Source of the DNA: Siphonodentalium dalli
Lineage: Eukaryota > Mollusca > Scaphopoda > Gadilida > Siphonodentaliidae
Direction of reading: 5' to 3'
Assembly (NCBI GenBank): GCA_032622095.1
Contig: CP136064.1
Span: forward strand, 134,795,129 to 134,859,128
Length of the DNA: 64,000 bases
Position numbers and translations under genes: made by a program. Shown here piece by piece: positions 28,501 through 43,500 of the stretch. Numbering within the stretch: position 1 is the stretch's first letter; each line of letters begins with the position of its first letter. Under the pieces are notes generated by a model. It was not told the origin of the DNA, did not search any database, and saw only the letters and a list, made by a program, of their open reading frames with translations.

Positions 28501-31500
28501 GTGGCATTTAGGGTGTGCTGAAGGATTTAGTCATACAAAGAGTAAATACCAAGATGGCCACTGGCGGCCATGTTTTTCAATGAATTTCAGTAAAAATAGG
28601 AGGCTCCATCTAGAGGTCACCAGAAGATCCATATGAAGTCTGGTGATGATTGAATGAGGGATGTGGTCTGAAGGGTGTGCCAAAGGATTAAGTCATGCAA
28701 AGAGTAAAATTAAAGATGGCTGCCGGTGGCCATGTTTTCCTTCGAAAATCATTCAGGTGATCACAATCAAGCCTGCAAAATTTAATAAAAGGCTGTATGG
28801 CCACAGTGTCCCCAGAAAAAGTGGCTTCATTTGGGGCATCATCTTTTCTGAAAAAAATAACAAGGACCCTAAATCCGATACTAAATTTCAGAACAATCCA
28901 ACCAGTGTCCCCTGAAATGGTACACGTTAAACTCTAGATATTTATTTGTTAATTTTACCTTCATTATAAATGCTGGCCGTTCCATATTTGAGAGCAACCA
29001 GACAAAAATGGGTGGATCATACCCATAATCGAACTTGATCTGTATTTCGAGCTGATAACCTCATATACCAAATTTGTCGTTATGTCCCCAATACTTAACC
29101 TAAGTCGCCTTCCGCGAACATCTGGGACCTCTGTGGTCAAATGTGTACAGGGTAAGTTGCCCAATAGCTCACTGCTCATATATATTGGCCTCCCAGTCCC
29201 AGCGCTGGTTAATACCCGTGGAAGGTCGGTGCAACTCGTGCAACCTGCAGGTAGATATGTGATGGTTCACGTATTCATCACTGTTGTACCGTAATCGTAG
29301 CACACAGTTTCCTCCACCACATAAAACCAGCAATGTCACGTTATAGTCCGGCCCCAACTGCCGAAGCAAGTGAATTTCTTGTAGGACATATTTTTAGTCT
29401 CCAAATCCGACCAACATCTTTAAACAGCATGTTATCCAAGAAATGGACCATTGTTGTCCATTCAGCTTTACGACAGACAGGCCCAAGTTGGGATACTATA
29501 GTTCCTGTAATCCCCTTGGCATATGCGCCATTCCCAAGTCACGATGTGCAATATTGATATCGTGCATGCCTGCTGTGCACGACAGGGTGAAGAGAACATG
29601 TGCAGAAGAGTTTGCGTTTGCATTGACTCGAATCAGACTCCAAATTGCTTACTTTTTACAAATTTCAATCATGTATAGAGGCAGCGGCACAAAATATGAA
29701 ATGATGTGCAATTCTCATATATTAAACTGTTTTAAACTGTGATTAAATATTGTTCATATCATGTCATATAAATTAAGTTTAATGAACCTCCTTCATAATC
29801 TGAGTTATCTCACTGACATTATAAAATCATTGGACATTTGCCCCATTTTGCTCGTATATGTACCTCCCACTGATCGGTACAGCGAATCAACTAAAGTGTT
29901 TGAAAAATATTGATTCGAGATTCGATTCGATGTTGAAATTGCCGATTAGTCGGGCCCTAGTATGGTGTGCCGATGGATTAAAATTTGAAATCCAAAATGG
30001 CTTCTGGTGGCAATGTTTTTCATTGTTTGGTAAAGATCGGATGATGGATGCAGCCTGTAGGGCATGCCGATGGAAATTGTTGATGCACGGACGGACGCCA
30101 ACCCATGGCAATAGCTCAAACTTTACTTATTATAAAGTCATAAAGTCCTGAATCTGTCATGGCCACATGCGGCGTATAATATGGTGAAAACTGCCAGCAA
30201 GACACACAGTACAGCTAATGAATTGAATTTTGAAATCCAAGATGGCTGCTGGTGCATGGTCATGTTGTTCTGCCGAATGATCCCCAAAATGACTCGTTCC
30301 ATCTACATGTCAATGTCAACAGCCATGACAAATTTCACAATGATCTGAGCGAAAGTACAACTGGTAGCCCATGACAAACGATTTAGTCATGCAAAGAATA
30401 TAAGATGGCTGTCCGGGGCCACGTTTTATGACCGAATGGCCCCAAAAAGACTCGTTCCCATCTACAAGGCAATATTAACATCCATGACAAATTTCATGAT
30501 GATACAACCAAAGGCACGACCTGTAGCCGGTGCCAACAGATTTAGTCATGCAAATAGTAAAATCCAAGATGGCTGCCATGTTTTATGGCCGAATGACCCC
30601 AAAATGATTTGTTCTGATCTAAATGTCAATATTAACAACTATGGCAAATTTCATGATGATCAGACAAAACACTACGGCCTGTAACCCATGCTAATGGATT
30701 TAATTTTGAAATCCAAGATGGCCACTGCCGAATGATCCCAAAATGACTCGTTCACATCGACATGTCAATGTCAATAGCCATGACAAATTTCATAATGATC
30801 TGACTAAAGGTATAACCTGTAGCCCATGCTAATGGAAATGTTGACAGTCGCACCCACACATACACAAACACACACGGACACCAACCCATGGCAATAACTC
30901 AAACAAGTAAAGTTGAGCTAAAAAGGGAGTGGCTAGAATATTATGAATGGAAGTGACCTTTTTAGATGCACAGTGCAGTGGGTAGAAGTTTTGAGGTCAC
31001 TTAGCAATGACCGGGCGAATTGATTACGCAGAAGGGGGAAATCCAATTGTAATGGCGTTCTGCAAAATAAAAGGATGGTTGCTGAAATAACCTGATCACA
31101 CCTGGGGCAATGAGAGCCCATACTATAAATAGTTCCACGACCAAAAGCAACTGACCTTGTTCTCTTTTCTGACAGTGAAACAACTTGAGTGAGATAATCA
31201 AACAATTCACCCCTACGGCATCTGCAAATAAATAGAACATTAATCAGTTATAAATAAGAGGCCAATCACCCATACCTTCAACCATAACTCAAAATCAGCA
31301 ATCTACAACTTAAATTCAAAGTTGAAAAGATTATATTTTACGCATTCCACCGCTTATTAGACCCACAGAGTCACTCTGACACCGAAATGAATCATTCGAA
31401 GTTAATCTAATATCGATTATCATACCAGGAAACCTCTGTGGTGCGCGCACCAATGTTAACGAAAACATCGAATTGGATGCATTTTATTTTTGGCCTGTGA

Positions 31501-34500
31501 CATCACACTGTACCTTCACACAATCTGTTGACATTGCATTATCAAAATCTGCTTCCTGATTGTTTTGTTTTCTTTCACAAACATGTTTTGTTTTCGTTGA
31601 AAATCATGAATTCAGAATGGTGCAGTTTATGGGTGCAATAATACAACAGGAATTTATTCACGTTACCCAAAGATCGGAAGTAAATTCGCATTGGGATGAT
31701 GTTCATGTGAGTCAGAATTATTAACTTTCAACCTATTGTTGATGTGAAATGCATAGGATACATGATTGTTTTTGCAGATTGCTGCTTTCAAGTTCCAGCA
31801 GAATGGTAGGCATTACGTTCATGACTGAACTATTGTCAGAAGGGCTTCTTGAACGACTATGTTATTAACTTATCTGCATGGACCATCTTTGTGAAACTGA
31901 TTTTAATAATATGATCAAATACAGATCTATATACTATTAAATGGCTTCTTGCATTCATGGAGTCAGTTGAACGAGAGGCTGATCACGATCGGCAGATGTT
32001 TAACCCATCCCTTGGCAGTAGTAAATTACTATGATCGTAATCATAATTTAGAGTTCTTACTTTGAATTTAAGAGTATACTGTTATGTACTATTATAAACA
32101 AGTGTACATAATAATACATAGATTTAATATTATAATTTATGGGTCAAATTGGGAGACTCACATAAATAAGAGAATGCACTGGCACAGGATCTGTAATAAA
32201 GCTTGGAAATGATTTTGTTTTTGGTGTGTGACATGTCAGACAGAATATATGTGGTGTCTGACATTTAAATTTGGGGTCTGACATTTTAAAAGGAGCATAA
32301 AAGTGTTGCTTAAACATGGATTTGATGGAAGTATGGTTTGTATTTGAATATTGACTGCATGCATTAATCTCAAAAGATAACATTTGATGTGAAATGTGAA
32401 AAAAACTTGAATATGAAACAGTTTCAAACAACATTTCGTCTGCAGTGGTCTGCTAGAAGAATCGATACATTATCTTTGTAATCAGTGGATGTAACTTTAT
32501 TTGAGTACATCGGTAATTTTGTGAGTACATTAATCATTGTGACATGTTTGAGAATTCACATAATTTCAGATCTTTTCTTTGAATTTTAATGTTCAGATAA
32601 ACCTGGATAAACACCTAGTTTAGAATTTATCTCAACGAAAGCCCAGAAAGTATATATATACCGTATCTACGAAAACGTAACTGTGAACCTCGCCACAAAA
32701 GCATAAGTGCTAACCAAATATAAAAGTTTGGATCAAGTGCAAACAACCAAATGAAACAAAAGTTATGAAACACAAATTCTAATTCTGAAAAATGTTTTCG
32801 CTGTATAATTAGACAATAATGCGCACTCATATTCCATAAACCATTAACTATTTGCGACTTTATACCTGTGTATCACCTCTTTGATAATAAACATATGCCA
32901 CTCATTCATTATCAGGCAAATTCACATTTTATGATAAACAAGAGGTGTGCACTCGAGTGCTAGCATACCCCCACCGTGGCAAATTCAACCCGCATTATCC
33001 GTAATTTTTTTAACTTTAAAGAAAAATTTGGACTAATAATATCGATATGGTGTCACAAGAAGTTTGTACAGAAAAAATTATTCAAATTGGTTCATATTTG
33101 TTAAAGTTATTAAGTCAGACAGAATTTAAGTCAAAATAAGTCGAAAATGAAGTGTAATATTATGAAAAACAGTTTGAGCCAATCCCTAGCCGCATTATGT
33201 AGAGAGGGTATTGTGAGAAGCATGTATACCAAAAATTATTGAAATCAGTTCATAATTGTTAAAGTTATTAAGTCAAAATAAGTCGAAAATGAGGCGCAAC
33301 TTGAAAATAAAAAGTCAGACCGAACCGCAATTAGCATCATGCGGAGAGACCGTCCTAAGGAGATTGCATACAAAAAATTATTGAAATCGGTTCATAGTTG
33401 TTCGAGTTATGAGGTCGGACGGACGGACGGACGAACGGACGGAGGGAGAAAGCGTGAAAGATGGACGGACGGACAGATGCAGTCAATCCAGTATACCCCC
33501 ATTTTCTTCGAAAGTGGGGGTATAACAAAGACGGATAACTCTTCAATGGAAAATGTATTAAAACAACATCAATGAACCCTCTTTTGAAAGGCCTCATTAT
33601 GACAAACGTTGCATACCAATTTCATTGAGATCCGATCACCCACGGTTGAGATATATGAAAGGAGGGACGGACGGACAAATGGCCAGATGGACAGACGCAT
33701 GTAATCCAGTATACACTCCCCCCATCTTTTGGGATAGGGGTATAATTACTATCAATTGTATGCCTCGTAAATTGGCTAGAATATGTCCACATTTACAACA
33801 GATTTTTGTCTTTGTCCGTGGAAAAAAATGACGCAATATTAAACCTTTAAAATTTAAATAGACCTCAGACCATTTGTAGAGTGATATACTCAGCTGTACA
33901 ATGCATCAAAGATTGTCTAGTCAACTGTTAATAGCATGTCATGTGTATTGTTGAAACATTTTTAAAAATTTAGCCACCAGAGCTTTTGTTTATCTGCACA
34001 CTGTCATAAGAGACATCGGAAAATGATATAGCCATATTAATAGCTTGGGGTACTATGCCGGAAGTTATAATGGTGTTAGTTTTTAAAATTTTATTAACTT
34101 TAAAAAAACAAAAAGGATTTATAAAGCAATTTTTATCTAAATTAAATAAAAAAAATTTAAAGTCTAAATATGATTCTCAAAATATTGTTTTATTCTTTAC
34201 CTTTTCCGTTGTATCTTATTGGAATAATTTTGCTTTTTAAATACTGGTAATGAATTTTTTTTTTTAAATTAATGGAAATTTTTTATTTTTTACTTTATTA
34301 TATATGCTTCCCCATTAAATAATGGGAAAATTGTCGCAAAGTAAATATCGTATTTAGTGACTAGACCTAGAGTAAAGATATAATTTTGTTATTCAACGAG
34401 AGGCCAATCACGATCAGCAGATGTTTAACCCATACCTTGGCAACATCGATTAGCTATTTTCATAAATTCTTACACCAACCTTTTCATGAGTGCAAAACTT

Positions 34501-37500
34501 TCAACAATTCAGACCTTACTATTAACTTCACGAGTGGAATCAGACTTTATATTGATCACCTTTCTCAAATAAACACAATATTAATGCGGATGTGGCATTC
34601 GATTTCAACCTATTAGGTCACTCCAACAGAGAATTGTCTTATAGAGTAATAAAGCTAATTAAGCTCAATCCATAGTCAGAGAGAAGCATAATAGCAGTTA
34701 TTGATAAAATAGCTAAGAAATTAAGTAGATAACATCATAGAAACTCCATTTATCTGCTTATTACATTGGAATGTGAGATGTAATATATTAGTGTTGAAAC
34801 GATTAATCGACTAGTCGAAGTCGACGCGATTATTAAATTAGTCGATCCCAAAATCAGCTAGTCGATTAATCAGGGAAAAAGCACTACCTATGTGCTATCA
34901 TGACAGCAGTACCATTGCACGACCATATTATCAAGTAATCTGTAACAGTTAACACATATTACCTTCTTAAAGCCTTATTGCATTGTTCATTTAACGATGC
35001 CACTGCCATCAGTCGGTGAACTCCATGACCAGAACTGAACCCAATGTATGCAAGTGTTGCTGCCGACTGAACACTGTCTAGTTCGATGTGACGCAATTGA
35101 CCAGTGATAACTTCCCACTGTGGCATGTGTAATACTAGAGTAATGATGCAACAAAATGGCTTCAATGATATATATGAAACATAATTCGCGACAAGTCAAG
35201 CTGGTAAAGTCAACTCAGTAACTGAATAGATTCTAATACCCATACCCATACGGGCAAAACGGGAGATTATATAGTTCACATGCTTTCCGTTTGAACATTC
35301 TGAAATGAAGAGTTGGATACTCAAAACTGAGATGCCACATGGCCCATTTTATACGTCATATGGGCATAGAAATTGGAACTCTTAGAAGGGGTCCGACTAG
35401 TCGACTAGTAGTCGATTACCTCTGGCGACTAGTCGATTCCTTAAAATATAACTATAATATATTTAATATGTTCTTTTTTATTATTATTGTTATTCTTTTG
35501 TTTATTATGTTTTGTATTAGCTGCAAATTAAAAATTCATGGGATCAATTTAATAGACGGGAGAACATGGTTAATATTTCCCCACTCAAAAATAAATAAAT
35601 ACCTGAACAACTATACAAGTGAGGGATGTATAGACCTGGATATAAAATATGATTGGTAATGATTGGATATAAAATGTTTTAATGCAGAATTTTCAGATAT
35701 TAACTAGAGATGAGTTATTAAATTGGTCAGATTGAAAATATTAGAGTCATTACATTGGATAGCATACTGTTTGAATATGGAATGGGTGGGTTAATTTAGT
35801 TCTAAGCTGATCATTGGAAAGAACAATGTTTGTAAACAGTGGAAATAATTAAAGTTATGGTTACTATTTTAAAAACCATTCGATCAATAACAAAATCTAT
35901 ACAGGTGAAGAATGTGTCATGATTAACATGGATGTGATTATTTAGAGTGATCGTGTGAAAATAACATTTTCAAATAGAAAATACATATTACCTAATAAGA
36001 TACTTACACACTGAACTACATGGTATATTCATTTTTATTCACAAAGGAGGGATCTATGAGACCCATTTAAAATTTATTATATTGGTACGAAATAGCTTAA
36101 GAAAGTTTTGAATATCTGCAGATATTACTCGATTCGTGTATCATGATACACGTATCACACCTTGGAAATTGATGATGAATCGCCACAGCCCCAGCCGCTA
36201 TACTTGCTATAATTTGCCTCTCGCCATGCAGTGTCCCAAGAAGCGGTCGTAGTCAGCAATTCCACCCGAAGGTGTGCTGAAAGATTGTTGTTCATTCCAC
36301 CAGCTTAGAAAGGAAAGGTGGAATAACATGAATCTTTGGCAGTTCCAGCAGGAACATGTTAACATCGTAAGAGCTGTGTACACTGGAACTACCCTTGGAA
36401 CAGTGTGGCTCTTTGTGCCTACAGGGACAGCACGGTGTATGCGGCAGGGCCACCCCAAGGTCTGCATGGAACGAGGAATTGGATTAGCCTGAGCCTGCTT
36501 GACATAGGGGTTACTGAAGCCGAGGTCACTCGAGGAAGAGAAATAGCCAGACCTCTTTAAGGATCAGGAAAGGGGACCTCAAAATTTACCATGAAATTGG
36601 GTAACTGATGAGTCACGTTATGACTTGTGTCAGAGCTATTTGATCACTAGTCACAAAGTTATTTGTTGGCAAACAACCTCAGTGTGTAGTGTAAACGAAT
36701 TCATAGTGAACTATGAATCAAGCAAATTACACAAAAGATTGTTAACGCATAGATAAACGAAATTGGGCCCGCATACCTGATCCTTCTTTTGCAGGGAGTA
36801 ATTTACTTTTAAAATTTTGATTAGCAAATAACCGCACAATGACATGATTAGATATCATTGTTCTAAAATCACAGCAAAGTCATACCAAATTGCATAGCTA
36901 TTATCCAAATGTGGGTAGCAAATTGCGATCCAATGCCAGTTAATTTGCTCCCTGTGTAGTTGCTACATTGTCAACATAAAACATCGTGACAATTTCAACA
37001 TGAACAAAATTACAAATCCAATGTTGTCTCACTGGTCTAAGGTTCTAGAACCACATGAACAGAGATAACATAGCAATTGGACCGCGTAAATAGTTTTCTC
37101 GAAGAGAGTTCTACTCACAAAAGGTCGAAAATAATTTGATGTTTTATGAGACCACGTGGTCCGACCGGAAGTACACGTGGGACATTTTCCCACAATTCTC
37201 AAAAAGTACAATTATATTTGCGGACTAGCAAATATTCGAGATTCGATTCGATGTCGATATCGGGCACCCGATTCGAGATCGACACCGCTGATTCAGATAT
37301 TTTCGAATCGGTGTTACTTTGGTGTAGTCTCGTTATTTGCTTCTACATAACACATGCCAAATGACCTGAAATCACAAAAATTGAAGCACAAGGTTGACAA
37401 GTTAGCCAATGTATGTAATGTAATATATGCCGTTCAGAATAGATGTGCATTATGCAAATAATGTGCTTCGTTCGCAACCCGTGACGGTGAACATTCGCCG

Positions 37501-40500
37501 CATATATATGTAATCTGTATTACACTATATAAATTGATTACCTTATAAACGCGCTCGATTTCCAGGGAAACAGAAACTGAAAGTAGGACATTTCTGGGAA
37601 TTCTGCCGGCAGTGTCGCAGATAACTGGTCGCACATAATGACTTAATTGAAGAACGTAATAGACCGATTGTTCTAAGGTTTCTGTTCATTCCAATCTATG
37701 TTTTGTTGCGCATAACTGCGGCTGACATTGAATTTTATTCATATAATCTGAATTTGATATCTGAACATATATGATAAACGAAAGGGATGGTTCATATATG
37801 GATAAGTAGTCAACGTATGAGCGAATGAGAGAGAGAGAGAGAGAGAGGGAGTGCGAGCGACAGAGAGATAGGGTGGGGGACAGAAAGGGATAAAGCAAGA
37901 AGCGAGAATAATGTAATGTATAACATGAGAAATGGGAAAGTATCCAAATTTCACACAGGGAATTTGAAGACTAGTTTGGAATATTAAATTGTTATCCGAC
38001 CATAATTATGTCGCTTTTAGTGATAATTTGTGCGAACTATTTTCTTTAGTGGACGACTTATTTCTCGCCATTTGAAAGTGGTTTGTTGGCGATGTGCTGG
38101 CGAACAAAAATATATAATAAATAGAACACCTATGGTGTTTTGAGTGATTCCATATTATTTCTTTGTGACTAGCAGTTGCTCATTAAAAATTGATATTTCC
38201 ACTGCTGGTCGCTCATGAATGTGGTACTAGTGGAAACTGAGTGTTGATTAGAAGGGACAGCAGAGCTCTGCCAATTATAACTCTGGTATGAGATATACTA
38301 GGCATTACCATCTAGTTAACTGAAACAGGCAACATGCAGTGAAGTTTAGCAGTAAAGAAATTTGTTAACAGAATTGCATCAAGAAATAATAATAATATAA
38401 TTACAATCATGTTGAAAAAAAATTCAAATGTAACTAAGTTTCTATACTCACATTTCAAATACTAAAAAGATGAAAGTACTGGTTTCAAAGACATCGTGCA
38501 ACTCAACTGAAAATGAGAGAACATAAAATGAATAACTTCTTATTAAAATAATAATTTGGTAAATAATTGTGTAATTATTATTATTTTGTTTTTATTATTT
38601 ATTTGGGGTTTTGGGAATAAGCCCAGGGAAGATTTGAAAGGGGCGAAACCCCTCTCCTACAACCCACTTGGAGGTGATATGATGGAGTTATGTAAACATA
38701 ACTATGGAACATGAAAAAGTGAAAATGATCTAGACATATTATTATTTTTTTTTCTTTGATTTCTTTTTTCTTCGGTTGGATGTTGCTGTTGTTGTTGTTG
38801 TTATTGTTGTGGCTGAATCTGAGTCGGTGCTGAAGTTGCTGGCCTCAGGTGGTGTGCTGTTTAAGATGATCTGTTTTTCTTGGTTTCTGTCGATTACAGA
38901 GGCCGTTTTGGGTGCAGGATCCTGCCTATCTGGTCCTCTGTAAATCCGGCGACCCCACAACAGGTAGTACTCTTGTATGGTGAGTGGATACTCGCTGTGT
39001 GATCGTGAGTCGCGTATGATCTTTACTTTGAGGGCATGACGCTGTTGTTCTATTTCCTCTTTTGTTGGTGACGCCGGCTTCTCCTCATACTTCGGCGTCG
39101 GAGGGACGGAGATGGTGCTATCCGCCCCTTGTGGAGAATGGCTGGGTGGTGTTTCCATCTCCACGTCGAAACTGGCGGCAGGAACATCGGGGGTGGTATC
39201 CGCGTCCCTGTCTCCGCTCGTCTCTGTGCCGACAGCAGGGACCTCCGGCAGATCTACGGAGTCCCTTCTAGCTGGTCTGATGTCACCTGTCTCCATGCAG
39301 GCCGGGTCGTCTGGGCGTCTCTCAGACAACTCCGGCCTACCGGCTGTGACACTGGATGGCTGAACCACACGGGGAGGGGTGACCGGCAGATCAACAGTCA
39401 CCCCCTTCTTTTTCTTCCATTTCGCCCGTCTGGCGGCGTCCCTTCTCCTTCGAGCTGGCGTCTTTCTCTTAGGAGGCTCCTCTTTCATGGTACGGCTGGT
39501 CTTGGCATTCCTGCTCCGGGTAGAAGATCTCTGGATACCAGCATCCTCCGTCCGGAATTCAACGCAAAGAACCAAATAGCCCCTGTTAGACTGGAGATTC
39601 CAACTAACAGTGTCCACTATTTGAGATCTTTGCATTGCAGCTAACGCGGCGTCAGGGATTAGCTCCATTGTCCGTCGCGCTAAGCCTAATCCAAAACCGT
39701 CTCACTCGCCGGCATCAGCACGAGGGCGGTTGCTTCCAACAAAGGTTACAGACCGCACAACTCACTCGTACCGACGCTCTGACAAAAAGGAACTAATTAA
39801 GCCAAATAGAATCTGACTTGTTCGCTCCACCTTCTGCCAGAGATAATTGTGTAATTCAGCTACTCTTTCTTTTATTTGTGGCCATTCAACACCTGCTGCT
39901 TCACACCCTACCAAAATGAGGCCATTCAACACCTGCTGCTTAACACCCTACCACAATGAGGCCATTCAACACCGGCTGATTCACACCCTACCAAAATGAG
40001 GCCATTCAACACCTGCTGCTTCACACCCTACCAAAATGAGGCCATTCAACACCTGCTGCTTCACACCCTACCAAAATGAGGCCATTCAACACCTGCTGCT
40101 TCACACCCTACCAAAATGAGGCCATTCAACACCTGCTGCTTCACACCCTACCACAATGAGGCCATTCAACACCTGCTGCTTCACACCCTACCACAATGAG
40201 GCCATTCAACACCTGCTGATTCACACCCTACCAAAATGAGGCCATTCAACACCTGCTGCTTCACACCCTACCAAAATGAGGCCATTCAACACCTGCTGCT
40301 TCACACCCTACCAAAATGAGGCCTTTCAACACCTGCTGCTTCACACCCTACCACAATGAGGCCATTCAACACCTGCTGCTTCACACCCTACCAAAATGAG
40401 GCTATGCAAACACAGAACCTTCAATTTTGACTCATTGAAAGCTAAGAAAGAACTACAAGTAAAGGCGTTCTATGAAGACGGACATATACAGAATGTGAAA

Positions 40501-43500
40501 GTCCACCCAGTATCAGTTATCGTTCTTGTTCGGGGTTGCCTATTGCTACAGTAAATATGAAAGTGCCAATGACACTGAAGCTCAACTTGGAGAGGGCTAC
40601 AGTTAATGTAGCGATAGGGAATGCAGAAAGTTAGTATGTCTATGTAATACTATACACCCAACGGATTTAGTCATACAAAGAGTAAAATCCAAGATGGCCA
40701 CTGGCAGCCATGTTTTTAACAGAATTCGGAAAAAATGGTATAAAGCTCCCATCTAGAGATCACTCCGAAGATCCATATGAAGTTTGGTGATGATCAGATG
40801 AGAGATGTGACCTGTAGGGTGTGCTAAAGGATTTAGTAATACAAAGAGTAAAATTTAAAAAATTGATTTTTCAAGTTTATGACTAAATACTTTTCCGATG
40901 AAATATGTCTTGAATATTTTCTCTGCATTCATATAGTTTCTCCAAGTAAATTTTTTTTAAATATCTAATTTACAAAATAAAATCCAAGATGCCAGCCCCT
41001 GGAAGCCATTAAAAAAAATGCTTAGCTCCCATCTAGAGGTCACCCCGAAGTTCCATATGAAGTTTGGTGACGATTTAGTCATACAAAGAATAAAATCGAA
41101 GAAGGCTGCCAGTGGCCATGTTTTTCATCAGAAATCGTTCAAATTCAATAACTCCCAACTAGAGGTGATCCCAAACATGCCTGTAAATTTTCAAAAGATT
41201 TCGCCAATAATTGTGGGCTGCATGGTGTAATGATGGTTTCCAATTTTGACGGCCATGTTTTTAAACAGAATTTGGAAATGAAAGTGTCAATGACCCTATA
41301 GCTTAACATGGAGAGGGGATATCAATGGAGTGATTAGGATGCGGAAAGTTGAAATGTCTAAGTATACTACGTATGTAGATATCCACATGAAGAGGTATAG
41401 AGAAAGCAAAACCCAAGATGGCCGCTGGTGGCCATTTTTTCCAATGAAATTCAAAATATTTCATAGATCCCATCTAGTGGTCACCCCAGAAGATCAATAT
41501 GAAGTTTGGTGAGGCACAGATGAAGGATGTTTTTTTAACGAAATTTGGAAAAATTAGATTACTCCCATCTGGAGATTCACGGTATTTCGGTATTTAGTCA
41601 TATCGCGATACTGTTTTTGACACTGTGTAGTCGGTTTCACTTTATGCAAATAGTTGGTACCGTACATCGTAGCCGCCGGTGTGGATATTTAAATACCGAC
41701 GATATCTCTATCAGTGTCAAGTATTTAGCAACCATCGACACCTCTAATGCTGAGACAAAGACCATTGCTAACGGCTTCGGTTTAGCATGGTGTAAAAATT
41801 ACTTATTTCTCACTGCTCCTTAAGCGTTTGTCAACACACTGCGGACAATCAAGTCGGCATGCCTTTAATATTGCATGGGCGGCAATTGATGTGTATACAG
41901 GCTGTTCTCAGCTCAATATTGTTGGAAGGTTTCCTGGTCAAATACAATAAAAAATGTGTGGTGTTTGTATAACCTGGAGACACAATGACGCACGTTCAAC
42001 AGAGCCACAAAATCTTATGCATTAGATGTATAATGCGCTAACTCATTAGATTATTGATGAAAGGTATATAACTACACGGCCAGATATCAGTCCTATACAT
42101 CGAAATGGATAAGTTAAAATCAGATACGGACTTCTATTCTATGCTTGTCACATTAGTCATCTTGTTTTGTTTGTACAATATAAAATATGAAATCAATACA
42201 TGTTTGCTGTTATTATTTACACGAGCGACTGTTAGCATCATTTTTAATGTCATAAGCGACCCGCAGTATAATATAATGGTAGGGAATTCCCGATTATTCG
42301 GACAAACCTGGTTTTCGAACTCGTCCGAGATATTGTTGCAAGAGTCTCATATACCAAATATTGTTGAAATTTGGTTAATAATTGCAAGAGTTATCGCGCT
42401 ATCGGTGAAAAACTTAACTAAAAACCATCTAAGATGGATAACTCTTGTAAAAAAGTTCGGACGTGACCCATTTTCTACAGGCAGTAAATAGTCAATGGGA
42501 GTAACTGCCATACCAAAATTTTGAATCCGCTCACAAATGTCAAAGTTATAAGGCATTCTTTAGGTCCGCCCGACCACCTGCCCGCCCGCCGCCATTCCCT
42601 CGCCAAACCATAAGTCGAGTTTTAAGAATTTTACATATTGATGTTGAGTTTTTAGGGGTTTATATGTGATAATTATTAACCCTTTACCCAACAAACCGGC
42701 CAAAACCGGCCAAATAAAGCTTCAACAGCCTAAAATATCTTCGGTCTGTCTCAATAGAACTATACAAATATGGATATGGTTTAAACAATATTTTATTTCT
42801 TCCCAAAATTATATAATTATAAAACATGACACATGTATGAATAGAAGACAAGAAGGGAGGAAGAGGATTTGACAACAAGCATCAGATGCTTATATAGAGC
42901 CATCTCCTCAGAGGAGAATAGATTACATATAGTGTTCAGTGAGAAGTGGAAGTTAAGATTAAGTGAGAGGAAGAGATACAGAGCATGATTAGAAGATAAA
43001 TGAACAGTTGGGTGAGAACAGAGGAAAAAAGCAATTAACACATATATTTACAATGATCACTAGCCTTATGCATGTTATTGTTTTACATAGGAAAATTTAA
43101 AACTATTTGTGTCGAGTGGAGTCAATAGTTTGCCAGTACCTTAATATGGCTTTTTTATTTATTTAAGTTTTTGTTTTTTGGGTCGAGTTATTGAAATTAT
43201 TGCTACATTGTTAGCTATATACATGTATATGATTTATTTCTATATCATTTTTTGTTTGTGTCTCTGAAGACTATCAAATTCGAGCAGCTACTTATTGTGA
43301 ATATCAGAAATACAATTGGTGATTAACGAAATCGATTGCTTGTTAGTATAAATGTTTGAGTTGCCTCAAATATGGCCTTATTGAGTCTTTTGGGAAATGA
43401 AGTAGATCCCTTAAGTAAAATATCAGATCTCCACAAATTTTGTGCTAATACTGAGAAAATTTCAATTCGTATTGTCGAGTATCTGGGACAATATAGTAAA

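Larger units (their letters stand above)
24795..30925 (+). repeat. R2 array carrying three nested insertions
   Basis: It starts ATGAAAGTGTCAATGACACT and ends AGTAAAGTTGAGCTAAAAAG near 30925. In between are many about 164-bp units with the CCAAGATGGC-GC-GGC-GCCATG motif (for example 24946, 25608, 25773, 28549, 28712). After 29990 come the other R2 unit type with CCCAAAATGACTCGTTC (30290, 30450, 30595, 30740). Insertions are a TTAA-flanked MITE (25083-25415), a 2.3-kb foldback element (26151-28447) and a SINE (about 29108-29350). The interval 29360-29940 has no recognised content. Confidence 0.75.
31972..34070 (+). mobile_element. R1 element (head type A), interrupted
   Basis: The head AACGAGAGGCTGATCACGAT is followed by the type A body to about 32200 (ATGCACTGGCACAGGATCTG). 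It resumes at about 33850 (ACCTCAGACCATTTGTAGAG) and reaches TTGGGGTACTATGCCGGAAG near 34060, where the tail is missing. The intervening 1.6 kb includes R4 repeats; 32200-32935 holds nothing I recognise. Confidence 0.7.

Noticed and set aside
36207-36492. Possible coding exon with overlapping ORFs on both strands
   Set aside because: No homology that I recognise and no splice sites joining it to anything.
39062-39644. Plus-strand ORFs up to 171 codons opposite the retroposon ORF
   Set aside because: They are antisense shadows of the GC-rich 308-codon frame, which fits the TSD, tail orientation and 3' UTR homology.
39881-40400. CRISPR-like array
   Set aside because: The 40-bp units are directly abutting with no unique spacers; it is a minisatellite in an animal intron.
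42105-42491. 128-codon ORF as a possible gene
   Set aside because: No recognisable motif, AT-rich composition like the surroundings, and internal text resembling non-coding repeat units.
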